A stretch of DNA of 64,000 nt from Gigaspora margarita (GCA_009809945.1 WTPW01000023.1:87282-151281), one strand, 5' to 3'. Positions 22,767-34,464 are shown, numbered from the stretch's first letter. The notes: generated by a model not told the origin, from the letters alone. Program-made: numbers and translations.

Positions 22767-22935
22767 TTCTTTATTATTCTGATATTTAATTTACATGTTA
22801 GTAGTATCATAGAAAAATATAGATATACAAAAGGTATAAAAAAGGTGTACATTTTTTTCTTCTTTTATTATTCTGATATTCAACTTATATATTAGTAGTA
22901 TCATAGAAGAATATAGGTATACAAAAAGTTCTAAT
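22767..22935 (+). repeat. Tandem duplication of about 95 bp
   Basis: TTATTATTCTGATATT and TTAGTAGTATCATAGAA each occur twice, at 22771-22830 and 22866-22920, with a few substitutions. Confidence 0.8.
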
Positions 22936-25900
22936 AGTATACTAGAAATCTGGAACTAATATAAGTCTGAAGCAAAAATAAAATTATATTATAGTATTAT
23001 TAAAAATTTTTGATTTTATAATCTGTTAATACTAATATTGTATTATTTCAAATTTGATCTGTATTTCTGTATTATTAATCAAATAGACTTGTAATCATAT
23101 ATCATATATATGAACAGAAAAATTACATTATTAATGCATTTATTATAATAATTTTAGTAGTATATCAAAAAAATTTTTTAAAGTTATAATGCATCAAAAC
23201 ACAACTTTTGTATTACATAGTGCATAGAAATTGAGCATCTGTCACTACACTTCAGACAATAAATATATTTACTTACATAATAAAATAAAGGGTTTAAAGT
23301 GAAATTTGAATTCTCTAACCAATTATATCATTTAAATTTTGTTGCAATATACAACTTGAGCATTAATAATTGTTATATTTCATAATAATAGAGTTTTGTT
23401 AATGGGTAAATTAATAAATAATAAGTTTTAATTAGTGATATAAAACAATACTTTAATATCTAATTATTTTTAAAAGTTGTATGCTAATTTTATTCATATC
23501 TTATATAACATTTTTCTGTTTTTGGTAATTTCATAGTATTAATTTGTTATATTAGTTGATTTGTTATGACCCCAAAATTGACCAATCATGATTGAAGATT
23601 ATCAAAAAATTTTAATGAAAATTTATTATAGAGCGAATTTTCACAAAAATAGTATTTTTAACCAGTTTTATATTTATAATTAAGTATGTAGAAAATTACA
23701 AAGTGCATGTATTTAATTATAAGCCAAAAATAGATTAAAAGGCTATTTTTTTGAAAATTAGCTTCCAAATTTATACTTGATAGTTACCAACCCATCATTT
23801 TAAAACACCTAAGTATTTTAACAAATAGTAAAAGTATTTCTTTCTACATCTTAATATAGCTCTTTTATTGAGCTTTATTGGGTTTTTAACTTGTCAAAAC
23901 ATCAAAAAAGCTCTTTTGTTAGTTGTAACAAGTGCTTTATTTGTTAGTTTTCAATGTCACTTAGGAGCAAATTTTTGTGTAATAGTTAATCAAAAAGAAG
24001 GCCCAAAAAATCAAATTAGTCAATATGTTTATTTTTGAAATAAGAAATACACAAGTATTAAACTATTCAAATAATAAAGAAGTAAAATAAAAATAGCATT
24101 TTAAGAAATCACAAACTAATTTTATTTATATTTTGTATTTATAAAATAAGCAAAGGACTTTTTTAATTTTTAATAGCTGCTCTTCAGTATTAGATATTTA
24201 GTGAATATACTAGGTTTGCATTAAGTATAATCTGAATTTACATAAGAAGAGCATTTCTTTAGATTGCAAATACAAAGTAAAAATTCCAATTATACAGTAT
24301 AAGCAGTATTGGAAATTTCAAACTCAAACACTATTTTTGTTAGAACAGTATAATATCTATAAGTGTTCTCACTTATGCCTACAAAAAAAATCTAATATAT
24401 AAATATAAAATATAGCCTCAAATAAGTAGTTATTATAGTAAATAAATAAGAATTTAAATTATATAGCTAATTATATATACATATGAGAACAATAGCTAAA
24501 TATTATATACTTATGAGAATGATATTATTATTTTACTGTTCTCAAAAAATTTTTAATAGTAAACTATAAAAAATTTCTACTTTTTACAAATTCTAATTTC
24601 CAATACTGAGTATAAATATTACTGTAAATAATTATCACTGCTCATATGTTTAGCCCATTGAGTTGCAAGATTTTGTATAACCAAAACAATAACAAAGCAA
24701 AGAAACAATCCAAAAAACTTAATAACAAAATATTTTACTATAATAACAAGTCTTTAGGCAATAAGTAAAAGTTTTTAGCATTAAATTTTATATATAAAAA
24801 AGTTCTTTTAACCTAAACCCTACCTGACTCTAACCCTAAACCTTTACTTATTTCAACATTTATAATTATGTGGTGATAATCCTCTGCAGTGAGATTTAGC
24901 AAAATTCATATAACATAATTAAAAATTTAAATTAAATATGCAATGCAAGAAGATGCTCTCATTATGTAAATTTATATTAAATTAATGCATACTAATGTAT
25001 TCTCTATGCAGTTATTAAAAATTGAAAAAGACCTCTACTTATTTTATATAATACTTTTTTCTGTTTATGGTAATTTTATAATAATAATTTGTAAATATAG
25101 AATATACAAATTCTAAAACAATAAAAAAGTAAATAAAAATATAACTTATAATTTTTAATACTGCATATTGGTTGAGTTTTTTAAAGCTAACAATTAATTT
25201 CTTGCTTAATAAGGATAAGCTATTACTTTTGATTCTAGTAATAATTTTATTCATGCAATTTTAGAAAATTAAATTTTCTTTTTAACATTTATTGTAATTT
25301 TTTTATATATACAAATGATATTCAATTAGTGAAGAATATTGAGTGTACTCAAACTTATGCAATGCTTGAGCTTATGTAGCAATGCTCTTTTTCAAGCTAG
25401 AGAAATAGAGCATTATCTACAATTAGTTAAAATTTGTAAACCCAAAAACTATCAAAAAAGATAACTTGGAGAAAAATTAGTTACCAAAATTAATATTAAT
25501 TGAAACAAATTTCACAGAAAGTAATTCAAAGTAATACCAAGTACTAACAATTATTTCTAAGTACTAATATAAATTATTTAATTTGAATAAATAGTTTAGT
25601 TATAACAGAAATTAATAAAAAGTAAAGTAATTTGAAAATCAGAGCTTGTGTTTTGTTGAGTATTTGGTTAGAATTGTAAAAGAGAGAATAAATTTAATAA
25701 TCTTAAGTAGTTAATAATAAGTTGTTTTGTATAAAATAAATAATACTTAGTGTATTAAGTATAAATATTAGAAAAAGTTTGGTTGGAATTTTTAAAATTT
25801 CAAAATAAGACATAACTCTTCCAATAAATAAAGAGTCAGTAGTTTGTTTGTGAAACTTGTAAATAAATTTATTTTAAAAAATATTATATTTAATTACTTT

Positions 25901-26144
25901 TGGTAGTAACTTTGAAATAGTTATTAAAATAAGAGTAAAATTAAAAAGTATTATGATTGATATTGGATTCTGTATAATTTTTTCTTTATAGAAGACTTCT
26001 GTCTTGTTTGCAAAATTAGAAAAGGTTTGTGTAGAGAGTAGCAGAACAAATATTATCTTTGTTAAAAATAGAAAAATCCAAAGTAGGATGAATTATAGAA
26101 GAGGACTGTACTTGTAAATTAGCAAAAGATAATATTACAGAATA
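22936..26144. other. Long AT-rich stretch without genes
   Basis: No coding frame with non-random composition and no RNA gene seen. The strings TTATATAAC and TTTTTCTGTTTTTGGTAATTT near 23500 recur in diverged form near 25050, pointing to an old repeat. Degenerate CCCTAA motifs (AACCTAAACCCTACC, CTAACCCTAAACC) lie at about 24810-24845. Short frames here (for example 25039-25254) are A/T-biased and unsupported. Confidence 0.45.
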
Positions 26145-26161
26145 TAATTCAAGAGATTTGT

Positions 26162-27120
26162 TTTTTTTGGTTTCAAAGTGCCGGCTTGGAGCATAGGATT
26201 TATTTAGTTTACACATTAGAAATTACATTTGGATAAGAGTACAACTAGCTATATATATACTTTTGGTATCTAAATTAAGTGGTTTGCCAAAAGGTTTCAC
26301 ACTAGATGCCATACCTACTATTCAACTACAGGAATTGCCTATTTAAACCTCTGATCTTCTGCTTTTTGACCAATCTCAACTGTTTCACTAGTATTTACAG
26401 TACATATACAGTCAGTCCAGACCCCTGGTTCATTTACTGCCATGAACTACTTTATTCTCACAAAAAACTTGGTAGAGCAGTCCTTGTCCTACACAGGTTT
26501 TTTCTACACTTTGGTAATTGTCACTATGGCTGAGGTCAACACTTGCAAAACAAGGTTACCCCTGTTCTCTTACCAATACCTACTTATTGCCCTTGTAAAG
26601 TTCACTCCAAACCCAGCACTCAGCTCTACCATCTTACAGATCCTTACACCAACTTTCCAAACTTCCAAACCAGTTAGCCCAGAAGGATCAATTCACCTAG
26701 CATTGGGTACCACTATTGTTCTTTCTTTTCTTGGTACCTACTTCTATAGCATAGGTCCTTTTCTTCAGTGTAACTCTAGCGGCCAGGTTGGTGGACCCTA
26801 TCTCTAAGGGTCTTTTTTTATCTGATATTCTAGCTCTAGTTTCCAATTCTCTGGTTTGGTAGCACCATCAAAGATCTTTGCTACCTCCTTACTTGGGACT
26901 TGCAAAACAGGTTTCTATTTCTCTGGTTCTTTGAATTTGTCTATATAATGACACAAATATACTCAAAAGCTCCTATATAAATAGCGGACCAAGGATTATA
27001 GGTAATATATTTGACTGATTGATGAGACAACAGTTACTGTACCACAGATCTATTTTTTAAAGCATTGCTAGTGTGATTTGAACCCTAGACCTGCTGCTTG
27101 GAGAGTGACAACTAAACAAC
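26162..27120 (-). mobile_element. 959-bp SINE-like retroelement with 17-bp TSD
   Basis: A perfect 17-bp duplication, TAATTCAAGAGATTTGT, flanks it (26145-26161 and 27121-27137). On the minus strand it starts with a tRNA-like head (GTTGTTTAGTTGTCACTC, then B-box-like GGTTCAAATCAC) and ends GGCACTTTGAAACC followed by an A run. The body is distinctly GC-richer than its surroundings. Frames at 26306-26533, 26442-26807 and 26016-26216 lie within it, are not in the sense of any known retroelement protein, and are not called. Insertion by a partner LINE is inferred from the tail and TSD. Confidence 0.75.
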
Positions 27121-27137
27121 TAATTCAAGAGATTTGT

Positions 27138-28009
27138 AATAAAAGTAATAAGAAAAATTTTGATATAACTGTTGGTTAATAAATTCAGAGTTTGTTGTAT
27201 TGGTTGTAAGAATATTATATATTTGTTTTTTATTTTCTTTACATGTATTAATATAATAAGAGTTGCTTAAGTAACAGTGATAGCTTCTCTGTATTCATAA
27301 TAAGAAGAAATTTCTGGAGGTAGATGGAAGAAGTTTTTGTATTTATTTGCAAGAGTAGTAGCAACTTCATATTTGTGTGATTATATATACTTTTTCTGTT
27401 TTCTTGAACTAATTGAAAATTGTCTAGAATAAATTTAAATAAAGAAATTAAACAAATTATTAAGGTCAAGTATAAAGGTTTAAGTGATAAAATTCTGAAG
27501 TTTTAAATAAATTTTTGTTTAGAAATATTGAGAACTATATTTATATTATCTTGAATTTGAAAGGAGATTTGTTAGTGGAATCCTTGCTAAATAAATAGTG
27601 GATTTTGAATCAAATAGGTTTAATATCAAGATTTTCAATAAATTTTGTACATAAGTAGTTTGGTATTTGTTTTGAAGAAAAAGATAGATATGGGCTAGGT
27701 TTAGTGCAACTTAGTTGCAGTTGTGAATATTATAAAGAGAAATTGAACTTAAACATAATAAAATTCTTTTATATTAATAAAAAATTTTTATTGTAAATTT
27801 ATAAAAAAAATTAATTGCATAAAAACTTTAAAATTCTGTGACCTTAGCAGCAATTATTAAACAGTTTAATTGAAAATCTGTACAGAATTTTATATAAACA
27901 AATATCTGCAAAAAATATAAGAAAATAAACTGTGCAGAATTTTATATTTAAAGATATTTTAAAGAACTTTAATAATATAAACTGCAAGTTCTAAGGGAAT
28001 AGTATAAAT
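27138..28009. other. AT-rich spacer
   Basis: No gene or clear repeat border. The 73-codon minus-strand frame at 27248-27469 has no recognisable features. Confidence 0.4.
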
Positions 28010-29045
28010 TTGGAACTGTGTTCCAGTGATACAAGACAAACTGGCAGGAGGCAATGATCAGAAGGTTTGAATAGGCAATACTAGTATGTGGGTTGTAGGT
28101 ATAGCAGCTAGTGCAAAACTTTAGAGTGGCTACTTAAATATGCAACTAAAAGTTGCAGGTGTAGCTAGTTGTACTCTTGTCCAGGGATAGTTAATGATCT
28201 AGCCATTTTCCAATTTTTCAAATAACCTCAAATGATCTCAAAATGACTATTCATTTGAGGTCATTCAAATTTTGAATCATTTGGAAATAACTCATGACCA
28301 AATAACTATGGTTATTTTCAAATAACTAGGGTTATTTGGTTATTAGGTCATTTTGTATAGAGTTGATATCCTACTGATTATGGAAACTTGTATAATGCAT
28401 GTTTTAAACAATGCATATGTTTGCATTATTTCTTAATTCAAGTCAATTATTAATTAACATACTGTTTGTAAATTTGAAAATAATTTATATCATTTTAGAA
28501 TCAGTAAATTATTATTATGATTTTTTTATTTTTTTAAAAAAGTAAATACATTATTTTTTTGTCTTGTGTTTTTTTTTTTAATTACTTTATACCTAATCTT
28601 ATGATTTGATTGGAATGTTGCTTTACAACCAGTCAGGAAATAACCTAGTACTCATTTAGCCAAAATACATATGGCAATAATTCATCAAATGATTCAGTTA
28701 TTTATTATGTGAAATAATTTTTATTGGATAATATCTAGCAACGTTTTATTTTATGGAGAACAATAATCAATTTTGATTTGCTAAAAGTATTAGATAATCA
28801 ATTAACAAGAGTTAAATGACCTTTTTAAATCATTTGGGCCATGAAATGATCAATGACTGGTCATTTATCATTTGAGTCATTTGGGTCATTTAAAGTCATT
28901 TACTATCCCTGCTCTTGTTAATATACAAATGTCAGAAATTCCTCCATGCTGGACACCATGATTCAATAGTCCTTGAATAAAAGCCAATCCCCAAGTGGAA
29001 AGGCACTTTGAAATAAAAAAAAAATAAAATAAAATAAAATAAACT
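28010..29045 (+). mobile_element. 3' part of a second copy of the SINE, split by a hAT element
   Basis: ATCAGAAGGTTTGAATAGGC, AGCAGCTAGTGCAAAAC and GTAGCTAGTTGTACTCTTGT match the complement of 26230-26360 in order. The 3' end, GGCACTTTGAAATA followed by AAATAAAATAAAAT (29005-29040), matches the end of the first copy. The tRNA-like head is missing, so the copy is 5' truncated. It is interrupted at 28182-28911. Confidence 0.7.
28182..28911. mobile_element. 730-bp hAT-type element, family F copy 1
   Basis: The ends CAGGGATAGTTAATGA and the complement of TCATTTACTATCCCTG are inverted. The flanking 8-mers CTCTTGTC (28174-28181) and CTCTTGTT (28912-28919) match at 7 of 8. The subterminal regions are packed with ATGACC/GGTCAT and TCATTTG motifs, the typical place for transposase-binding repeats. 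The SINE is continuous across it. A diverged relative is at 51710-53027. No transposase frame remains. Confidence 0.85.
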
Positions 29046-29131
29046 GCACAGATATTTATTTTGATTTTTAACAAACTATTTATTTTGAATTAAATAACCA
29101 TGAACTATGTTATGTAAGATATCTACTTATG

Positions 29132-29374
29132 TAAGATCACGCAAAGTTAATTTTTCATTTTGCATAACCCACTGACCCAATTTTTCCAAAAAAAATTTTT
29201 TTATTTAAATTCCTGTTGTGCCAATTATTCCATTTTTGCTATTTAATTTTTTTCTCCGGTGTCACTCGATGATGACTTTAACTTTCCGTAATTTCCTGAT
29301 AGGCCTGATAAAAAAAAGACAAAATTTTCTGATTCCATGTTATGCAAACCGAAAAATTAACTTTGCGTGACCTT
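29132..29374. mobile_element. 243-bp TIR MITE, family G copy 1
   Basis: TAAGATCACGCAAAGTTAAT is mirrored by the complement of ATTAACTTTGCGTGACCTTA, continuing through TTTTTC and TTTGCATAAC. The interior is non-coding. Confidence 0.8.
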
Positions 29375-29394
29375 AGATATGAATATGAATTAAT

Positions 29395-29410
29395 TTAGGC
29401 CACGTAAAGC

Positions 29411-29444
<34 letters not shown>

Positions 29445-29516
29445 AAACTGACCTGCCGACCGTAATTTTGAAACACCAGGTTATGCAAAATGAAAAATTA
29501 ACTTTGCATGGCCTAA
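29395..29516. mobile_element. 122-bp TIR MITE, family G copy 2
   Basis: The left end TTAGGCCACGTAAAGC and right end GCATGGCCTAA are inverted. The right arm contains GTTATGCAAAATGAAAAATT, as in copy 1. The left half is reduced to a poly-T/poly-A tract (29411-29448). Confidence 0.65.
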
Positions 29517-29639
29517 GATAACTACGTAATCTGATAATTAACAAACTATTTATTTTAAATTAAATAATCTACGTTATTTAATATAACTACATAATCTGAT
29601 AATCTATTATAAAATGTTTTTTTACAATATTTAATTGTA

Positions 29640-30620
29640 CTTTGTATTTTTCACTACTGCAATTTTTTCTTGAAAAGTCAGACCCGTGGAGATTGGAAGA
29701 TAAATACTGCTTCAAAGTTTTTTTCTTTTTTTGTTGTTTTGAGTTTCTTCTACTAAATCTTTTTTTTTTTGAAAGTTAGTGCTTTGCTGGGTATGTTAAA
29801 AGAGGCAGAAATGGCCCAGTAAGAAATTGGAAGTATTACTATTCTTATACTTTTTTTTGCATAGTACTTCTCAAAAAATGGTTAAAGATAGCTAGCTAGG
29901 AACAGTGATTAGGATCTGGTGAGAATTTGAAATTTAAGTACTACCTTTAAAATTTTTTTATTTTCTTGTTGTTTTGAGTTTTTTCTAATAAATGCTTTTT
30001 TTTTATATAATTTTACGAGGTAGTGCTTCGCTGGGAATAATTAAAGAGAGTCAGAGAAATTTGGGAATAGTGATTTAGAGCTTGGTGAATTGAGATCTTA
30101 ATCCAAAAAGAACTGGAACTGGAATAAATATAAGTACCAGTTCATAGGTTTGTTTTTAGAGTTTTTTTTTTATTTTTTTTGGCTAATATTTTTTTATTTT
30201 GTAGATGGCGAATGATAAACCTTGAATTCTGGAATCTCTACATTTGGTTAATGAAAAAACAAAAGGTGTTGATTTAAAATCGTGCTACAGTAATTGTAGT
30301 CGATAGTTGGTTTTTATGAGGGTCTTCACTAAGAATAGTTAACGAGAGCCAGAAACAGTAAGTTAGAACCTTGTGGAAAATTGGATAATAAGCACCACCT
30401 CCAAGCTTTGTTTTATTATTTTTTGTTTTTTGAGTTTTTTTAATAAATACATTCTTTTTTTCTTTACAGAGTAATGCTTTATCGGGAGTGATTAAAGAAA
30501 GTCAGGAATTCAGAAATAATAATTTAGAACCTGAGGAAATGAGATCTTGTCCCAAAAAGAACTGGACCTAGAATAAATATAAGTACTAGTTTGTAGGTTT
30601 GCTTTTGTTTTTTTTCAATT
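29640..30620 (+). repeat. Degenerate three-fold repeat of about 250-450 bp units
   Basis: Blocks beginning near 29680, 29920 and 30365 share GTTTTGAGTTT(C/T)TTCTA, a T-rich tract, then GTAGTGCTT(T/C)GCTGGG and AATTAAAGAGAGTCAGA. Blocks two and three also share TGAGATCTT, AAAAAGAACTGGA and AATAAATATAAGTAC. The unit might be an old transcribed repeat, but there is no coding frame. Confidence 0.6.
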
Positions 30621-30704
30621 TTTTTGTTTTTATTTTGATAACAAATAAATTTAGGCACCATACAAATGTAATTTATTTTGGTGTTAATACTAGGTGGGTC
30701 GAAA

Positions 30705-30905
30705 AAGGTACTTTGGCAAATTTAAGTATATTACTGATTAATTATCAAGTTCAGCAATGACACAGATTGGGCTTTGAAAAATTGAACACAACTAAATTTT
30801 TACATTTATTATAATATTAAAAACCTGATCTGTATCATTGTTGAACTCGATAATTAATCAGTAATATACTTAAATTGCTGAGGTACCCTTTCTTTAGCAG
30901 CATTC
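30705..30905. mobile_element. About 200-bp hairpin MITE
   Basis: AAGGTACTTTGGCAAATTT at the left and its diverged complement at about 30880-30895, with AAGTATATTACTGATTAATT / AATTAATCAGTAATATACTT perfectly paired. Non-coding. Confidence 0.75.
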
Positions 30906-31177
30906 ATTTAATGTCAACTTACAAATCTCTGTAATAACATAGTCATTTTGTATTCTGACAGGCCATTTCAATTATTTATGCCAATTCAAATGAATGAGAA
31001 TTTCCTTGAAAAACCTCCATAAATTTTCATTCTTTGCATATGCAATAATGAGGAAATATTGACCACTGGAAAACTTTATTAATATCATAATTAAAACTTT
31101 ATAGCAAAAATATCCAATGTACGTTTTTTATTATTTTAAGTAATTTTTTATACCTTTTTCTCAGTAAATTTGCCAGA

Positions 31178-31798
31178 TTAAATAAAATTGGAATCGTCTA
31201 AAAATAATAAACAACTTGTTCTCTGTTTGTATTGAGTTATACACTCATATGATTGTTGATTAATATAATTTTCTAAATCTAAACTTAAAACACAACTAGA
31301 TAAACTTTCTTTTGTATCAGAAGCTATACATTTATGTGATTGTCTGTTAATATAATTAATGAATTTACTAGAATAAATCGTACTATCTTCTATATTATTA
31401 AAATCATTATAATTAATTTCTATTTCTTTATCAGATTTAAAAATTTAGATAAAATTTCAGTACTATTTTTCCATTTTAAAATAGTTTCATTAATTTCTAT
31501 AGCTGATGGGCAGTTGCTTGGATCTTTATTCCAATATTTCCTTAAAAGTTCTGCAAAATATGCTGCTGTACCTTAAGAATATTCGGCCTTAATTCTTTAA
31601 AACAAATTTCTATAGCTAATTTTGAATTATCATCTTTATAATCTGAAAATATAACATTTCCAGAAGAAATCTCCTACATGATCATTCCAAAAGAATAAAT
31701 ATCTGATTCTTTGGTAAATGGTTTTCCTTGCAAAACTTCTGGTGCTACGTATGATAAAGAACCATAAACTCCTCTAGATTCTTTATCTAATGTTTTAT
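31178..31798 (-). pseudogene. Protein kinase C-lobe and tail (3' part of the split Sel1-kinase gene)
   Basis: This is the downstream end of the minus-strand gene that begins at 50457. After the Helentron it resumes with YKTLDKESRGVYGSLSYVAPE, which carries the APE motif closing the activation segment. DIYSFGMIM then aligns with the conserved DxxSFG helix. A TAG at 31674-31676 stands where Trp is expected in the common MWE string, and a one-base frameshift lies near 31578. PSAIEINETILKWK ends the kinase fold. A second frame change near 31440 leads into a tail containing SSKFINYINRQSHKC. The likely final stop is at 31178-31180. The domain would phosphorylate Ser/Thr or Tyr, and the type cannot be decided. 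Stops, frameshifts and the insertion make it a pseudogene as assembled. Confidence 0.8.
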
Positions 31799-31885
31799 AC
31801 CAGGAGCGGAGTATGAAATACGAAGTGTATGGTTTATAGACAAGTTAGATGGCTTCAGCAATCTTTGGTATTTGATTGGATGGTC

Positions 31886-32360
31886 GTTCCTTGTAATTTT
31901 GTATGCCATGCGTTCTGACGTTCTGTGCTTTCAATTTACTATTTATCACGGTAGGGGCGAGGTTTAAGGAATTCTATAATATTACGGTATGTGTTCACTG
32001 TTTATCAGTGCTTTCTTTGTTTAGTGTATTTATGTGTTAATGTTGTAGCTTGTTTTTAATTGTTTTATTTAGGATTCCGCTTGGATTATCAATTATGTAT
32101 TAGATAACTTAAGATTTTCTTATTTTATATTAATATCAGTTTTATATTTTTTTAACTTGTTTTGTAATTGTGTTAATATGGGGGCTTGTTTTTATAACGT
32201 TTTACTCTATTTGTGCGATGATTGTATGGTCGTTTCCTTGTGATTTTGTATGCCATGCGTGCTGATGTTTTGTGCTTTTAAGTTGCTGTTTATCGCGGTA
32301 GGAATTGATGTTTAATGGGTTCTATATTAGTACGGTATGTGTTTACGGTATTGATTTTTT
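31886..32360 (+). repeat. Direct duplication in the Helentron 5' region
   Basis: ATGGTCGTTCCTTGTAATTT, GTATGCCATGCGT, TTTATCACGGTAGG and TACGGTATGTGTTCAC at 31890-32000 recur in diverged form at 32230-32345, about 340 bp downstream. Being next to the 5' end it may be regulatory or part of the Rep recognition region, but this is not shown. The rest, to 32786, is T-rich and without a gene. Confidence 0.75.
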
Positions 32361-32786
32361 TTTATGTGTACTTTGTTTAGGTTGTCGATTGTGTATCGAG
32401 TTACTTAAGATTTTTTTACAGTTTTTTGAATTTGATTCAAAATTGTATTAACTACATAAAATTGTGCAGGTTACGTGAACGTTTTAACAATTACGATTGT
32501 TACGTGCTTAGTTATTATTTTTTGCAGATATTGGGTGTTAAAGTTAACGCTTTTAGATTTTATTAGTAATCGTGTACATTAGAGTTACAATTTCGTTGTA
32601 TGTAAATTTGGTTATTGTTTCGTGTTATAACTTTAGTATGTATTGTAAATAAAATAAATAAAATTTTTTTCATGTTATCTAAAAACTAACTTGGGATACT
32701 AATTTTGGCTGGGGAAATTTTTTTATAAAAAGGTCAAATTTTGTTCCGAATGATAATTATCCTTGTTATACTAAATTATTAAAAAA

Positions 32787-33766
32787 ATGCCTTCGCATGT
32801 TGCACTTCTTGTTGCTGTTACATCTGTAAAAAACAATCGCCTTTTTTCATATGGCCTCGCCAAGTATAAAATTTCAAAAGAGATAACTCAGACCGTTAGA
32901 TGGAAATATTTTTTTCCTACAAATGAGCAACCTCAATTGTTCACACCCAGTGATCTTGTGTTTATTTCAGGAAAATATGTAATTGAGAATTTAGAACAGT
33001 GTATCACTATTTCGTACGCAAGTATTGTTAACAATGAGAATCCTAACTGTGAGTTCGATGTCAGTGATATTCCTGAATGTGTCCCATATTGCATAATTTC
33101 TGTGATAGTTAGTCGTAAACTGAAAGAAGTTGAGGACTATGTGCATTTCGGGTAGAAAGTATCAAGTATAACTCTGTCACAGGTTCGTCGGATGTCAAGA
33201 TGCAGATGACAGTTCTTTATTCATCTCAGGCCACTAGATTTCAAAAATATCTGGGTACTTCGGGCTCGAATATTAAGTTGGGAAACACGTATTTCGTGTC
33301 AGGGCTTTTTAAATTCTCGAAATCTGGTCAGATAATTATCGAAGCAACCGATATCGACTATTTGAGAACCTCGACTTTAAATTATAACACTTTCGAAAAT
33401 TCTTCTTTGATAAATTCTAGAAATAGATCTATTATTGATATCGTTGCCGATGATATCGAATCAGTTTCTGCTCAAATACCATTTAAACATGCTGAATCTT
33501 CTGCTTATTCAGACAAACTGGGTAATATTAGTGCTTTTGAGTCTACAGAAACTTTGTTTGATACAAGTATTAAAACTGGTACTTGTAGTAAAGAAAATGA
33601 AAAAAAGTCACATAATCAACCCAATTACATTGAATTGGATGATCAAGATAATAAAAATGACAGACCTGATTTCGAAGACGAGGATAAGTTAGATGACGAT
33701 ACTCATATTGAGGATGAAGAATATGAAGAAGATTTACAGGCAAAAAAAATGAAAAAGGAGTGTTAG
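32787..33766 (+). pseudogene. Uncharacterised Helentron gene with acidic C-terminal tail (frameshifted)
   Basis: Two frames form one gene: 32787-33155 (122 aa, starting MPSHVALLVAVTS) and the overlapping-frame continuation from about 33150 to 33766, whose 188-aa portion starts at 33200. A one-base shift near 33150 joins HFG to VESIKYNS. The total is about 325 aa. I do not recognise a named family. Short beta-strand-like segments (PSDLVFISGKYVIEN, GNTYFVSGLFKFSKSG) look compatible with an OB-fold, and Helentrons of other organisms can carry RPA-like OB-fold genes, but that is only analogy. The last 60 residues are strongly acidic (runs of D and E) ending in a basic AKKMKKEC, a pattern of nuclear chromatin- or ssDNA-associated proteins. 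It lies 1 kb inside the 5' end on the same strand as the helicase. Confidence 0.6.
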
Positions 33767-34110
33767 AATTAATGCAAAAGGGAAAAAAAAGGTTGTCAAG
33801 AAAAAAAACATAAATTAAATATACCTGTAGGAATTATTAAACGAATTACCATTGCAAGGGAAAATACACTTACGTTCAGAACTTTTTAGTGTTTTAAATT
33901 TTGTTTTATCTAATATGCATAATTCTGACTCGTTTGTACAAAATATTTATGCAAAAAAATATTCTTTCTGATTAAAAGTTCTTAAGTATTTAAAGAATTA
34001 TATTGCACATGAGATATAGTATTGTTCACTGTAAAAATAGCAAAAAAATTGATTTTTGCTAATCATACAATAATCACAACAAAATCAATAACTTATTGGT
34101 GCAGATTTTT
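33767..34110. other. Spacer inside the Helentron
   Basis: A poly-A-rich stretch after the acidic-tail gene, with no feature recognised. Confidence 0.4.
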
Positions 34111-34464
34111 TTAGTATATTCCTGAATGTATAAAATTTGCTGCTATCATTGCAGCTCTTTTTGCAGTATACTGACCTTCTGCCGATTTATCCCATCCAAC
34201 AGAATTAAATCCACAAAAAATTTCATCGATACCTTTAACCTTCCCAATTATGACGAGATATGTTTGTTTAACACATAGATTCCAAAATGAATCTTTAATA
34301 AAGTCATTACTAGTTCCACCAGAAAGTAATTTAAATTCATGTTGTTTATTCGTTACTAAATATGTATGTCCTTTTATTAACATATGAACAATTTCGGCTG
34401 CATGTACATCACTAATAACTATTGAAAATGGTTTTGTTACTCTAATCGGCAACATAAGTATCAA
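34111..34464 (-). pseudogene. TLDc-like domain fragment, possible captured host gene piece
   Basis: A 117-aa frame on the opposite strand to the transposon genes. The strings EFKLLSGGTSNDFIKDSFWN, LVIIGKVKGIDEIFCGFNS and VGWDKS follow the pattern of TLDc domains: an FKLLYRGSRDGF-like turn, a V-KV-G-EI-GGYNP-like strand, then W. The expected end of the domain (a GxT..SFIFS-like strand) is replaced by unrelated sequence, and no BTB domain or start region is seen upstream, so it is at most a fragment. TLDc proteins are implicated in oxidative-stress protection and V-ATPase regulation, but this piece is unlikely to act. The opposite strand and the lack of the rest of a gene suggest capture by the Helentron. 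Identification is moderate. Confidence 0.45.

Noticed and set aside
26306-26807. Two overlapping plus-strand frames (75 and 121 codons) that look more protein-like than the neighbourhood
   Set aside because: They lie antisense within the SINE body bounded by a 17-bp TSD; the better composition reflects higher GC.
33435-33692. 85-codon frame overlapping the acidic-tail gene
   Set aside because: Out-of-frame shadow of the longer frame at 33200-33766.
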